This document shows positions 11,201-20,852 of a DNA stretch of 64,000 nt, in pieces. Every line of letters starts with the position of its first letter. The first letter of the stretch is position 1. The stretch comes from Agrypnia vestita. Taxonomy: Eukaryota; Arthropoda; Insecta; Trichoptera; Phryganeidae. A program made the position numbers and the translations under genes. The notes under the pieces were generated by a model that had not been told where the DNA came from, searched no databases, and worked only from the letters and a program-made list of their open reading frames with translations. The stretch spans positions 186,001 to 250,000 of the forward strand of contig JADDOH010002097.1 in assembly GCA_016648135.1 (NCBI GenBank), read 5' to 3'.

Positions 11201-11614
11201 TACATTCAGAACATATTTATGTATCTAGATTCTATCATTTGTAATGTTGTCGTAATCGTGTTGCAGGGTAAAAGTGGAGAAGTTTTCAACATGCAATCAT
11301 TCGGCGCCGTGCTCAGAATAAATGTTATTATTATAATGATCAACAGTACCATGATAGGTATAGTGACGAGCTTCTTTTTGAAGATGATGAATTCTATTTT
11401 AAAAACATTTGCGAGTGCTCTAGAACTTGTGTTTACGGCGATAGCGTGCTACTTAATATTTGGTATTCTCATAAATTGGTTTACCGTTTTGTCTATTGTA
11501 ATTGTGTCTGTATCTGTTATTTTGTATTCGCAGAATCCGGTAGATAATCATGCCAAGAGTATTAAGTCCCATTCCGATCAAGTGCACTTGTTAGAAGAGA
11601 TTGAGGATGTTTGA
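2156..11614 (+). CDS. senju: Senju-like UDP-galactose/nucleotide-sugar transporter (SLC35A-type), 4 exons
   Basis: Exons at 2156-2243, 8589-8706, 9352-9538 and 10922-11614 join in frame through GT-AG introns to give 361 aa, with the stop at 11614. The protein is a multi-pass membrane protein of the nucleotide-sugar transporter family, which exchanges a nucleotide sugar for UMP across Golgi/ER membranes. Diagnostic stretches are NYSTTLVVLLTEVLKLI in exon 2, NNLSFINLVTFDPTTYYLLL in exon 3 and RQWISLLTLTVGCMIKHIDY in exon 4; these match my memory of Drosophila senju, the UDP-galactose transporter linked to Golgi glycosylation and Toll regulation. The last exon holds the hydrophobic C-terminal helices and a hydrophilic tail. 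Introns are 6,345, 645 and 1,383 bp and full of repeats. Substrate is inferred from family, not shown by the sequence. Confidence 0.88.
2508..2750 (-). mobile_element. LINE family L 3'-end remnant
   Basis: A decayed, internally deleted copy of the 3' coding end of the LINE at 17248-18155. It is recognisable by the GGCAGAG..ATAGAACGCCAT block and the AATTCCAGG(T/C)TTCACTTCC block shared with 37.1-37.6 kb. Confidence 0.55.
3540..3720. repeat. Relic related to foldback family 1
   Basis: Contains TATTCTGAAGTATTCTG at one end and GGATGAAGAAATTAGTATG near the other. These are degenerate forms of the terminal and internal blocks of the foldback family. A similar relic lies inverted at about 33.80-33.97 kb. 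Confidence 0.35.
3765..3895 (-). mobile_element. tRNA-derived SINE, family A
   Basis: Shares CTATGAAAATAGGACTAAC and the surrounding 130 bp with copies at 11.82 and 31.76 kb. The tRNA-like head, at the right on this strand, has a decayed B box (GGTGGTTCAAGCACC on the - strand). Confidence 0.6.
4322..4690. mobile_element. Inverted-repeat element, opposite-strand copy of the one at 23.03-24.01 kb
   Basis: Contains, in reverse orientation, the blocks AGAAGCAGAAATTG, GTGCAGTAATGGCATAT-like and ATAGACGGGATG-like that define the element at 23030-24010. Both ends carry ACACTCAAA in inverted orientation. No coding capacity is seen. Confidence 0.5.
4986..5165 (+). mobile_element. tRNA-derived SINE, family B
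   Basis: The head reads like a decayed tRNA (GGCCCTCATAGTCCATAGGG, then a weak B box near 5040). The tail block GGGCTTCATGGCCCATAACG is shared in degraded form with 27.65-27.79 kb. Confidence 0.5.
5350..5534. mobile_element. MITE family M (185 bp, long TIRs)
   Basis: Starts GTAGACCTCTTTCCATTTAA and ends with the inverse of GTAGACTTCTTTCTATTTAA. The inner part, TTAGTATGTGTAAG..GTGTTG..ACCAACA, is also self-inverted, so the element can fold into one hairpin. Other copies are at 21.4, 21.6 and 36.8 kb. Confidence 0.7.
5936..5986 (-). ncRNA. Hammerhead ribozyme, type I-like (left arm)
   Basis: On the - strand: AACC (stem I), CTGATGA (5969-5975), stem II GACTC/GAGTC, GAAAC (5947-5951), stem III palindrome ACTAGT, T as cleavage-site base, then GGTT pairing with AACC. 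All conserved core bases are present. The two-base-pair stem III suggests it would act best as a dimer. Confidence 0.72.
5994..6042 (+). ncRNA. Hammerhead ribozyme, type I-like (right arm)
   Basis: On the + strand: AACC (5996-5999), CTGATGA (6000-6006), stem II GACTC..GAGTC, GAAAC (6024-6028), stem III ACTAGT, T at 6033, then GGTT (6034-6037), which pairs with AACC as stem I. Predicted cleavage is after 6033. The fit to the hammerhead consensus is complete apart from the minimal stem III; activity is untested. Confidence 0.75.
7455..7512 (+). repeat. tRNA-like SINE head fragment
   Basis: GCGGCCCTCGTAGTATAGAG resembles the head of SINE family B, and GGTTCGGTTCC at about 7482-7492 is a good RNA polymerase III B box. 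The spacing between A and B boxes is too short for a functional tRNA, so it is a deleted SINE. Confidence 0.4.
8589..8706 (+). CDS. senju: senju-like exon 2
   Basis: Acceptor CAG|GA and donor AA|GTAAGT. Completes the split glycine codon, then reads IIVTASQSSDKRYNYSTTLV and on through a membrane segment to LYCK. Phase 1 in and phase 2 out, consistent with both neighbours. Confidence 0.9.
9352..9538 (+). CDS. senju: senju-like exon 3
   Basis: Acceptor TTTTCAG|T and donor CAA|GTAAGT. Reads EKLITMFRVIKSNLVLLALY, NNLSFINLVTFDPTTYYLLL, then FRVVITALLFQ: two membrane helices and the most conserved loop of the family. Reading on past the donor runs into the intronic LINE remnant, so the longer open frame to 9964 is not protein. 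Confidence 0.92.
9640..10140 (+). mobile_element. Non-LTR retrotransposon C-terminal remnant
   Basis: Lies in intron 3 of the senju-like gene. Two frames together carry PGFPLPRKLW, then CECDAVQTTEHVINECPLHS and VTPEALDWLSNLDV: a Cys-rich C..C..H..C motif and a TPEA-WL-LD tail typical of the end of some insect LINE ORF2 proteins. It is broken by a frameshift at about 9960. Confidence 0.65.
10190..10618 (+). mobile_element. LINE family L 3' fragment
   Basis: Same family as 17248-18155. The coding remnant contains KKIYEISVEGSRNRGRLQK-like sequence. The end is GAGAAATGGCTTGATGGTTA followed by a short GTTA-type repeat tail. Decayed and frameshifted. Confidence 0.7.
10922..11614 (+). CDS. senju: senju-like exon 4 (terminal)
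   Basis: Acceptor CTTCAG|GTT; stop TGA at 11612-11614. Encodes 230 aa: VIFKKNLSTRQWISLLTLTV, a Ser/Thr-rich loop, then the core with SLAGVYNEYLLKN, a signature of SLC35A transporters, and four or so hydrophobic helices ending NHAKSIKSHSDQVHLLEEIE. Open reading frame upstream of 10922 is intron. Confidence 0.92.
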   Translation, partial: VIFKKNLSTRQWISLLTLTVGCMIKHIDYGESAKATFPSSHDSGGDTTSVTHNVWSQMLSLSAMLILVQCFCSSLAGVYNEYLLKNRGLTVDIYIQNIFMYLDSIICNVVVIVLQGKSGEVFNMQSFGAVLRINVIIIMINSTMIGIVTSFFLKMMNSILKTFASALELVFTAIACYLIFGILINWFTVLSIVIVSVSVILYSQNPVDNHAKSIKSHSDQVHLLEEIEDV

Positions 11615-11641
11615 ATATAAATTAGGATGTATAAAGAGAAA

Positions 11642-12465
11642 CAGTAAATCCAGTTAATTCGAACCCCGATAATTCGAAATTCGTCATAATTCAAAATTTT
11701 TCGAAAACCAAAGAAATCCCAAAATGATAATTTCAAAGTTGACCTACCCCAATAATTCAAAAACCCCGGTAATTAATAATTTTAAATAATAGGACCATAA
11801 ATTAATTTTTAAAAAAAATAGAGATGCGAATACAGAATGTGCGTCGCATCAACATTCTTATTGTTTTCAAAATAATCTGTACACTTGTGCTATGAAAATA
11901 GGACTAACTCACTGCCTTTCTTTTAATTTTTTATTTTATTTGAATTTATAATATTTTTTTTTACAATAATTTTAATTTTAATTTAATTTTAAGACAAATA
12001 ATTAGTTTCTTTTTAACAAGTTATAAAAAAACTTATATTGCACGCTAGGGTGGTTCTTATTTTTCGACTTTCGAAAAATAACCGCTTTACCCTGCCACTC
12101 CCTTCTATCATCGAAAAAGTAAAGTTATTGGGGAGTTATATATGTATATGCTTTCTTCAGTTGGCTGCCTTGATGTGCGCGGATAGTTTTATTTTGCGCT
12201 AATTCGTCGTACGTTTAAAACTATTTTTCGTTTTTTTTTAATTCCTACAATTGACGAAGCCATCCATAATAATAATATTTGAATATAGTGCCGTTTTCGT
12301 GACAACTCATCTCAATAAATTCAAATATAAACTGTAAACGTATTCAACTATGACCCCTTTTCATGAGTTTTTAGATTTTTGTGAATCTCGCAATCTCGTA
12401 GAGATTTTTTTTTCCTTGAATTTCTTTTTGGGACCCTTAAATTTCGAATTATTGAGGTTCTTCTG
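11642..12465. mobile_element. Non-autonomous pogo/Tigger-like element, with a SINE nested inside
   Basis: The ends carry the pogo-type terminal signature: CGAACCCCGATAATTCGAAA at the left, and at the right the inverse of CAGAAGAACCTCAATAATTC, followed by TA. It starts 27 bp after the senju-like stop codon, so it makes up most of that gene's likely 3' UTR. A related element is at 30478-31418. Confidence 0.65.
11820..11930 (-). mobile_element. tRNA-derived SINE, family A, head missing
   Basis: GAGATGCGAATACAGAATGT through CTATGAAAATAGGACTAACT matches the copies at 3.77 and 31.76 kb. Nested in the pogo-like element at 11642-12465. Confidence 0.6.
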
Positions 12466-12981
12466 TATTAGCGTTAGATGATAAGACAAACAATAGCTTA
12501 ATAACATAACAGTGTGTTAGAAGTGTTACTCTATTTTAGTGTTTTCAATTACACAGCTGCCAAAATGTATAACCAAAACTCTCTGTAAATATTAGCCACA
12601 TAGTATAACTCTTAAAACAAATTACATTTTAACTTATACAAGGTATCCAAAAAGATATTGTGCCGTATTAGACGGAATGAAAATGTGGTCCTGATTTCAA
12701 TGAAAAATATACAAATTTACTTATACTATTACAAAAAAAATATTAAATCACATTTTTATTCAGAAGTGCCGTAATTTCCACAGCATATTTGAATCTTTTA
12801 TTTATAAATTAAAGATTATATCTCATAACCCCCCTGTGTGTACACGGAATAGCAGTAAATTTTTGTTTTCAATGTGCCAAATATTTGACCGTTTTCCAAA
12901 AACAGCAATATTGGGATCTTAAGGTTGTTATCCCAACACTTAATTGATGCAAATAAAAAAAATAAATAAACGAGACGTAGG

Positions 12982-13433
12982 TATTGCTTGCCCAACGTAA
13001 ATTGGCCTGTGGCGACTTTGGACCTAAAACCCCCCCGCCTGCACCCGGCGGTAACCCTTTGCCCTGTCATTCAGTTCAATTTCATATTTGCTCGGGAGCT
13101 GTGACATCTTGATTACCAATATACACTGAATTATTATGTCCAAAACAGTCCGGGATGGTGCAAGAACAATTGCCAATGAAGTATTAAAGTTTTGCGAAGC
13201 TGAAAAAGCAAATAATGGACCGATATTACCGTTTGACAGATTGACAGATAGAGCGGCCGCCATTACTGTTTCGTTTCTTTAGTGTTGCCCGACCAAATTT
13301 CTATTAAAGGCTCTGACACCGGTCACCGGACATTCTGTACATTATGTATTGTGTAATAAATTTACACCCTGACAACTTCTGTTACGCGAAAGGGACGCCC
13401 TCCCTCGCAGCCAATTTATAGTGGTACGTCTAT
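12982..13433. mobile_element. TIR element with small conserved ORF (copy 1)
   Basis: About 450 bp, flanked by TA/TATA. The ends form an imperfect 25-bp inverted repeat finishing in GTAAATTGGC. It is closely similar along its whole length to 52606-53053. It carries a short ORF reminiscent of the N-terminal helix-turn-helix of a transposase, so it is probably a deletion derivative of a DNA transposon. Confidence 0.65.
13136..13282 (+). pseudogene. 48-aa transposon N-terminal fragment
   Basis: ATG 13136 to TAG 13282. Reads MSKTVRDGARTIANEVLKFC, then EAEKANNGPILPFDRLTDRA and AAITVSF. The helix plus EKANNGPILP(F/L) plus RAAAIT pattern looks like the DNA-binding start of insect transposon proteins. 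It stops where the element has been internally deleted. The second copy (from about 52760 +) keeps the same reading frame with a duplicated start and an earlier stop. Confidence 0.45.
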
Positions 13434-15183
13434 ATACATTGGTGTTCGTCGTACTCAAATAAGGAGATTTGTATATTTTCACATGTCTTTCTCAAAGTAA
13501 ATACCTTTATTTACAGTGTGCGATGTCTGCAATGCTTTAAGAAAAGGGATTGATTTCTCCAGTGCCTTCTTATCTAGGCAGTCTGGTCTGTCAGAGCTTC
13601 AAACGGATTACCAAAGTACCTATCGCAAACATAACCTCACAATTTTCATGTTTCGACTAAAATTACATGAAATAAATACTAATGCTGTATTTAAAGCTTA
13701 TAGAAAAAAGATTATTTCATATTCACTTATTAATTTCGTCTCCCACAGCATCCTGATGTAAAATGTCGACGTTTGATGGATACCATCATGTTTTTTCTCT
13801 CCCCCTCTCTCAAGTAGAAACTGAAAGAAACAAACATTGACGTATATCTATTTATTTTTTCTCGTTTATTTTCTATTTTTATTCTCGTCTATTAAGTGTT
13901 GGGATAACAATCTTAAGATTCCAATATTGCTTTCAAATAAGGCTAAAATATCGAGTTGCTTTGATGAGTGCACTACAACAGTTTTGAGGAAGTAAAGGGG
14001 CCGTTTTGTTCCAGAATATTTTTTAGTCTGTAAATTTAAAATAAACACTTTTTTATGTTGCATTATATTTTTAATAATATGGTATATAATTGACGCACTT
14101 TGTTTGTGAACAAAAGCTGGGTGTTATGTCGGGACAACACCCCAGAACATACATCTAACATAAAACTCGAATCAAATAAAATACCCACACCAGATCTGGC
14201 CCACTCTGACTTTTTTCTTTAGAAAGACGGACATGGGGCGTCACAGCAGAGGTGGAACGAATTGCGTTGCATGCTCTAAACAACCAATAGCTCGCTTACT
14301 ATTGAAATAGAAAAAATATTGGATCAAATGCATTGCTTGAAGGTTTTGATAGGAATTATTTATTAAATACCGAATAAGTATATTCTATAATTGTAATGAT
14401 TTTTTTCTGCAAAATTAACTATCATTTCCTTTTGACATTCACTAGAAGAAGGCAAACTGAATGCCATTGCTTTCAGTAAATCATAAATTTTACATTTCGG
14501 GTAACAAAAGTTGCAGTTTAGTATTTAATTTCTAATTTTGGTGAATAATTTTTCCATAGACAAATTCATTCACCATTTCTGATTCCATATAAATCAGCAC
14601 TTTCTGACAGATACTGTTTTCATTTTAATAATTTGTATAGGTGTTGATTTGCACAGTTTGGTTTGCAATTTTGTTTGCGAGTTTCGTTTGTGTTTTAATT
14701 TTGGTCTTGTTATTGTTTGATAGGTATGTAGTAGGAATTTTATGTTTGTTATTGACGATGTGTGCATTTATTTTTGTATCCAAAGTGATATTTTACTGTA
14801 TACCTATACTGTTTTTTTTTACTAGGTAGAATAATTTTAAAATATATGTATTACCTTTGTAGTAGTATTTTTTCAAACAAATTACAATTGGACCTTAAGG
14901 CTATGTTGCACGGCATTTCAATGGTGCACTCTAGCTTCATATTTAAACTTTCGGACTCGAATTCGGCATTTATAGCCGAACACAAAATTTTTACCTAAGT
15001 ACATATACTTATTTTTGGATTACTTTTGTATACATTGTTATCCAAATATAACTCTCTAAATGCAGTTTTAGGATGCATGTACATAGACGAGACCTTGGCG
15101 TTGCATCTCGGAGAATTAGCAGTTATGGAAAGCACGTATCAGTTAGTCATCCTGCTCTGCATACAAAAGATGTTGTTCGGCCC

Positions 15184-15845
15184 GATTCTGAAAATAACAA
15201 TGTCTAGATCTTTAAGATCTTTATCCCAACACTTAATAGACGATAATAATAATTAAAAATGTCCAGAGCGGATTTTGCTATTCTACGGCTCAAATACACT
15301 GTATTAAAATATGATATAAGGAAGATTGTTTCTTACAAACGTATTAATTTCTTCATCCACAGCGTCCAGATGAAATATCATGGCTAAACTTGTCATAACC
15401 GTGTTCGGCGTCACTGCGTATTCAAATCTTCCCATCCTGACATTTGACAGATATGTCTGGATCTTTAAGATCTTTATCCCAACACTTAATAGACGATAAT
15501 AAACGAGACATAGCTTTACGTCGGTGTTTGTTTCTGTAAGTTTCTACATGAGATAGATATAGAGGGAGGGAGAAAGATGTAAATTGTTATCTGTCAAATG
15601 TCAAGATGGGAAAGTTTGAATACGCGGTGACGCGGTCAAGTTTAGCCATGATATTTCATCTGGACGCTGTAGATGAAGAAATTAATACGTTTGTAAGAAA
15701 CAATCTTTCTTATATCATATTTTAATACAGTGTATTTGAGCCGTAGAATAGCAAAATCCGCTCTGAACATTTTTAATTATTATTATCATCTATTAAGTGT
15801 TGGGATAAAGATCTTAAAGATCTAGACATTGTTATTTTCAGAATA
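15184..15845. mobile_element. Long palindromic foldback element, family 1
   Basis: Arms of about 260 bp (15188-15446 and 15587-15841) are close inverse copies, starting CTGAAAATAACAATGTCTAG. The central part repeats the terminal block (GATCTTTAAGATCTTTATCC near 15450). One arm therefore looks like a second partial copy fused in reverse. No protein coding. Confidence 0.75.
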
Positions 15846-16369
15846 CGGATGATTAAATGACAGCTCGCTCCACATTCTACTCTATTCTAAGTTTTAAGTG
15901 ATTTTCATCCGCGTGCATGCACCCTTACTTTTATATATATTGTATGTATTTCGGTTGTCTTTGAGTAAAATACTACCGATGGAGTAAGATTGAACAAATT
16001 TGCTTTATAATTTATTTTTATTTAAAATAAACAGAATCTTATACAAATGTAATCATAAATATTGTGATTTTGTGTTTAATTAAATTAAAAATTACAATCA
16101 ATAAACAATAACCCTTGTGATATGTATTATTGTTCATTGATTGTAATTTTTAGAAACGATGTATGAAGTGTGAACTGCAATCGCCGAGTACTTTTTCATC
16201 AACATAAATATATTTTTATCAAAAATAAAAATTTATTTGGTATACCAGTTTGAAAAATCGTAATTCTTTGAAAAAATGATTGATGCAAAAGTTTGTGAAT
16301 TTTTTTTTTCAATTAATTGATTATCTAGCTTTCCTCATTTCATTTGATAGTCTTCCACCTTTCCACGAG

Positions 16370-16900
16370 TGTATACAGGATGCAACAGAATTAGTCCACA
16401 ATACTTTACAGGTGGATTCCTGCCTTGTTTATGATTCGAAAATGTTGGAGCAACCATGACCAGTTATGGAGTTGTGCAATATCAAAGTATGCATTTTTTC
16501 TTAATATTTCTGACTTGTTCTTTGCAAAACGTTGGACTATCATTACAGTAACTTATATCTAATATGAAAAATTCATTCCCTTTAATACAAGTCAAATGAA
16601 ATGATAAAAACCTTCAAATTCCAATTGGAAAATATTTCAATTGGAATTTTTTCAGGTTTTTATTATTTTATTTAAATGAGTGAATTTTTCGTAATCGATA
16701 TAAGTTACTGTAATGATAGTTCAACGTTTTGTAAAAAAATAAGTCAGAAATATTGAAAAAAAATGCATACTTTGATATTGCATAACTCCATAACTATTGA
16801 TATTATGGTCATGGTTGCTCCAACATTTTCGAATCATAATCAAGGCAATCATAATAACCTTTAAGTATTGTGGACTAGCTCTGTTACACTCTGTGTATAG
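16370..16900. mobile_element. 530-bp palindromic element
   Basis: Two arms of about 260 bp meet at the centre near 16640 (TTCCAATTGGAAAATATTTC). The ends read GTATACAGGATGCAACAGAA and the inverse of CTATACACAGAGTGTAACAG. A single-arm relic is at 26931-27055. Abuts the next palindromic element. Confidence 0.75.
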
Positions 16901-18212
16901 GGTGTCCCATAGCTAGCAGCAAAAACTTCAGGGGAGTTTCTTCGTTCAATTTTTAATAGAAAATATTCCTTACACTTTGGGTGAAATACATATCAAGAAG
17001 GTAAGCGTCAAAGTTTGCATTTTTTTTCCAAAAATTTTGAATTATTTTCTGTAAAACCTTGGACAGTAACTACAGCATTTATATGGAATATTAAATTTTT
17101 TTATTTATTCACTACATTTCAAGTAAAATGATAAAACCCTACAAAAATTATTTTTCAAATTTCTTCAAGGTTTTATCCATTTTATTTGACTTGTATGAAA
17201 GCGAATGAATATACTGTATAAAAGAATTTTTAATATTCTATATGAAGACACGATTATGGAAGGTACTTTCTGGTTACAAGGTGAACGGTAAACATATACA
17301 CGCAATTGCATCCCTTTACGAAGGAAGTACTGCATGTGTAAGAATCAATGGATCATTCACACCATGGTTTGATATTACAAAAGGTGTTAAACAGGGTTGC
17401 GTGATGTCTCCATGGCTGTTCAACTTGTATATGTATAATTGTGTGAAAGAACTGGAATGTGTGAATGTAGGAACGAAAATGAGTATTTTGATTGTATGCT
17501 GTTTACTGTACGCGGATGATGCAGTATTAATGGCAAATAGCGAACAAGACTTACAAAGTCTAGTAAGCAGGATGTATGATGTATGCAAGGAAAGTGACCT
17601 TATTTTGAATGTAAACAAGTCAAAAGTGATGGTACTCGAGAAAGAGGAAAGTAAGACAACGTGTGGAATACTAGTAGGTAATGAATGTTTGGAACAAGTA
17701 GATGAGTTTGTGTACTTGGGAAGTATGTTCGATAGAAGAGGGAATATTGAGAAAGATATCGAGAGGAGAGTGACTGCGGGGAATATGGCTAACGGTGTTT
17801 TGAACGCAATAGTGTCTGATAGAAATATGTCTACCAAGGCAAAACTAGCGGTACATTATTGTACCGTTCTGGTACCGAAACTGATGTATCTCTTGAACGT
17901 ATGTGCGGCGAATCCATTTATGATAGAGTAAAGAATGAAGATATTAGGAATGAATATAAAGCTGATCACAGCCAGATTAACCAGATACATAGATGGAAGA
18001 TGGTCGCATTAGAAGCCTCAACAACCGGCGAGCTTGCATGCGAAGATGTATGAATGTGGATGAGGCGAGAGTTGTATGTCAGGACAGAAGAGTGTGGCAC
18101 TTCTATCCTCCCTGCCTACCCCCACAGAGAAACGGCGTGATGGTAAGCAAGCAAACTATATGAAGAAACTCCCCTGAAGTTTTTGCTAATAGCTACGAGA
18201 CAACCTGTATAT
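16896..18212. mobile_element. Palindromic element split by a LINE
   Basis: Left end GGGTGTCCCATAGCTAGCAG, right end the inverse of ACAGGTTGTCTCGTAGCTAT, both followed inwards by CAAAAACTTCAGGGGAGTTT. The inner arms meet near 17150. The LINE at 17248-18155 is inserted in the right arm; without it the two sides form a continuous hairpin. Confidence 0.7.
17248..18155 (+). mobile_element. 5'-truncated LINE, family L, with 10-bp target duplication
   Basis: CTATATGAAG lies at 17238-17247 and again at 18156-18165, so the insertion is exactly bounded. It encodes the C-terminal half of a reverse transcriptase: GVKQGCVMSPWLFNLYM, the catalytic YADDAVLMA near 17510-17540, NVNKSKVMVLEKEE and LEQVDEFVYLGSMFDRRGNI. 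The frame breaks near 17880-17930 through an internal deletion. The 3' end is GAAACGGCGTGATGGTAAGC plus a GTAA/GCAA tail. The ATG at 17242 belongs to the target, not the element. Confidence 0.88.
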
Positions 18213-18749
18213 CACTATGTTTGAAAACTGGCAGACTTCAAAGCAAATATGAAAATTAATCTGTTGTGATATTAAAATTTTCTTATGCATTATTTTTTTT
18301 CAATAATGCTATGCAAGGCTCAGGGTCAGGAGAATATGGTGGGTGATTAATTATATTCCACTGCTGTTCCTTCAATTTATGCTGGATCACTGTCGCCAAA
18401 TGTCATACTATCCATTTAATAAGCTGCTGACCTAAATGAATTTATATAAAAAAAAATATTGCAATGGCTAATATATCATTTTATTAATGGTTTTCACATA
18501 ACTGTAAATAATTTCTTATCAATAAACGTTTAAAAGCAGTAAATGTTATAATGAAATATTTCTTCAGGTGGTAAATAATTCTTTTTTATTGGCATTGAAA
18601 TGGATAATGGATAAAGAAAGTGTAAAAATAACTGTTAATATATTATTTTTTATGTACAGTTGGTAACAGCATAGCCTAAGTTATAAATACTACATGCTAC
18701 TGGTTCCACACACACCTCCGGACAAAAAAGTTCGCACTTGCAAAATATT

Positions 18750-19216
18750 ATTTAACTGTTGGAACATATTGGAGCAATTAAAAACAACAACTCCAATATA
18801 TCGGCAATCTGCGAACATGCATCCAAAGGGAATCTCTGTCACTTTATCAGATTTGATAATACAAAAATCTTATCTACAGAACCGCACCTTATACCCAGAT
18901 TAGTAAGGGAGTTCAATGAAATACACAAACATCCCAATTTCAATAGTTACAAACTATCAAGTATTTGGCGCCCTGTTTTTACGACATTGATTCAACCCTT
19001 GAAAGACGTCGCAGTAAAGTCCGCCGATGTAACTAGTATATATTGCACACTGGCGACCTCTAGAAGAAGTGAACATTCCACAACAAAGTGCATATAATTT
19101 ACGGCCTCGAAAGCAGTAATCAGTCCGCCCTCTATCTCCGCTGGTAAAGGTCGTCCTCCTGATGACATTGAGTTAGCATTCGTCGAGAATCGTAACTATT
19201 TACAGTTAAATATGAT
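18750..19216 (+). mobile_element. Penelope-like element (PLE) C-terminal remnant
   Basis: Two frames carry HIGAIKNNNSNISAICEHA, KILSTEPHLIPRLVREF and NSYKLSSIWRPVFTTLI, the region after the GIY-YIG endonuclease core of Penelope-like elements. A frameshift separates parts of it. The 3' end (about 19140-19210) matches the right end of the copy at 41.3-42.0 kb and contains a decayed hammerhead core (CCTGATGACATTGAG..GTCGA). Confidence 0.75.
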
Positions 19217-19576
19217 TTCTAAGAAATAAAATCTGATTTGTATAAAATTTGGGGTAGATGCTAAGTACGAACATTTTTATGTCCACGACTATATCAACAG
19301 TCCCTACGTATACTGTCAAATACGCAAAAATTCTTCTTTCATTTCACTATCGTAAATCATCCAATTTACAATATATTTTCAGACAATCTTAAAAAAAAAT
19401 TCAATTTTCGTTTCAAACAATGCACATACATATTAAAGGAAAATTAAACTTTTTTTAACATTATCTAAAAATAGAGTAAATCAGATGGTTTAAAATACTA
19501 GAACGAAAATTAAATTTTTGCAGATTTGACAGTATATGTAGGGACAGTCGATATGTATAAACTTCTGAAGCACTAA

Positions 19577-19721
19577 GGCCCGGTTGTTTCAAGTTGGATC
19601 AAAGTAAGCGTTCGTTAAAAGCATAAATTTTTGCGTTCTCCACCAATTAGACGATCTGTTTTCGTAAATATCTATGCTTTAGACGAACGCTTACTTTAAT
19701 CCAACTTCAAACAAACGGCCC
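19577..19721. mobile_element. PIF/Harbinger-type MITE with TAA target duplication
   Basis: 145 bp with TIRs of about 50 bp: GGCCCGGTTGTTTCAAGTTG at the left, the inverse of GGGCCGTTTGTTTGAAGTTG at the right. Flanked by TAA at 19574-19576 and 19722-19724. The 3-bp TAA duplication and GGGCC-type ends are typical of PIF/Harbinger. Confidence 0.78.
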
Positions 19722-20534
19722 TAAATTAAACTTATAGGTTAAGTACCTGTACATGTATCCTTGGGCAAAAACTAAAAAAGTTATTATAATATTATGATAT
19801 TTTCTATCACTTCTATAAACCTATTGTCTTTTTTTGTGTTAGTTAAAACCACTTTTGTGGAAGGAAAACTTTTTTTTAAAAGCTCTGCAAAGCCTCGTTT
19901 TTGCCTGTTGCTGTGAAGAAAATTAAAACCAGATCCAAGATGGTGGCAGATAAAAAAAAAATTGTTTTGAGCTTCACACTGATGAAAATAAAATTAAAAA
20001 AATAATAAATGTGTCAAATTGTTAAACAACCATTTATTTTTAAGTTAGGTGATTTCACATGGAATGACTCACCAATCACGCTGATTTATCATGGTGATGC
20101 AAATTTATATTTGTTTTGCACGCTAAAAGAAGTATGAAATTAATATTAAAAAGAGTGAATAAAAAATATTATGCACATATATTAACCCTTTGCATTCCAG
20201 ATTAATTTTGATATGACATACCAGTAAAATCAAATTCAAATAGCAAAAATGTTTATTTTTTATTTATAATACATTTTTAAAAAAATTGTAAAAGTGGCGC
20301 ATTCTGCATTCGTAATATCCATCAATTAATCCTCTTGCGAACCATCAGCAACTGTAACACTCGAAACTACTACTTGATGACTCAATGTTAAATTCCCCAC
20401 ACTTGCTCTCGGAGTGCTATTAAATTACCAACTGACACTTCAATTACGCACACATCTAAACAAATAATTTATTAATAATAATTCTCGTTGATAAAAAAAA
20501 GAAAACTTTGTTTAAAACCCTTATTTTTTTATTA

Positions 20535-20852
20535 ATTACCATATTTCAGGGCCAATGGTCTCTTTATCAGGATACAATGTATACCAAAAATTGGAACCAT
20601 TCTTTTCATATTATCCTGGGTTTAGAAATTTTACATACAAATATGTAACAGGATTATAGTTAGAAGTTAAAAAAAACTTCATTATTCGAAGAATATTTAG
20701 ACTTGAACATTGTAGTGACATTATTATTAAAATAAAACACAAATCACTTTGTTTTCACCACTTTATTAGATTATACAATCTACATTTTCTCGAAACATGT
20801 AGATTGTATAATCTAATAAGGTGGTGAAAACAAAGTGATTTGTTTCATTTTA
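20535..20852. repeat. Palindrome and decayed hammerhead-like region
   Basis: 20729-20852 is a near-perfect inverted repeat (AAATCACTTTGTTTTCACCA and its inverse) with CGAAACATGT at its centre. 20541-20571 on the - strand reads CCTGATAAAGAGACC..GGCCCTGAAAT, a degenerate hammerhead-like core. Probably parts of one decayed PLE-derived unit. Confidence 0.4.

Larger units (their letters stand above)
12890..13945. mobile_element. Foldback element, family 1, with nested element
   Basis: Terminal inverted repeats of at least 60 bp: AGCAATATTGGGATCTTAAG near 12904 and its inverse near 13905-13940. The middle holds the family's shared TYRKHNLTIFMFRLKLHEIN stretch at about 13615-13680. A second element, 12982-13433, is inserted at a TATA site that is intact in the relatives at 0.6 and 15.5 kb. 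Confidence 0.7.

Noticed and set aside
14641..14829. Hydrophobic 62-codon ORF resembling membrane helices
   Set aside because: T-rich DNA always reads as Phe/Leu/Val; no splice context or homologue recognised.
17316..17837. - strand open frame of 173 codons
   Set aside because: Shadow of the LINE reverse transcriptase on the + strand.
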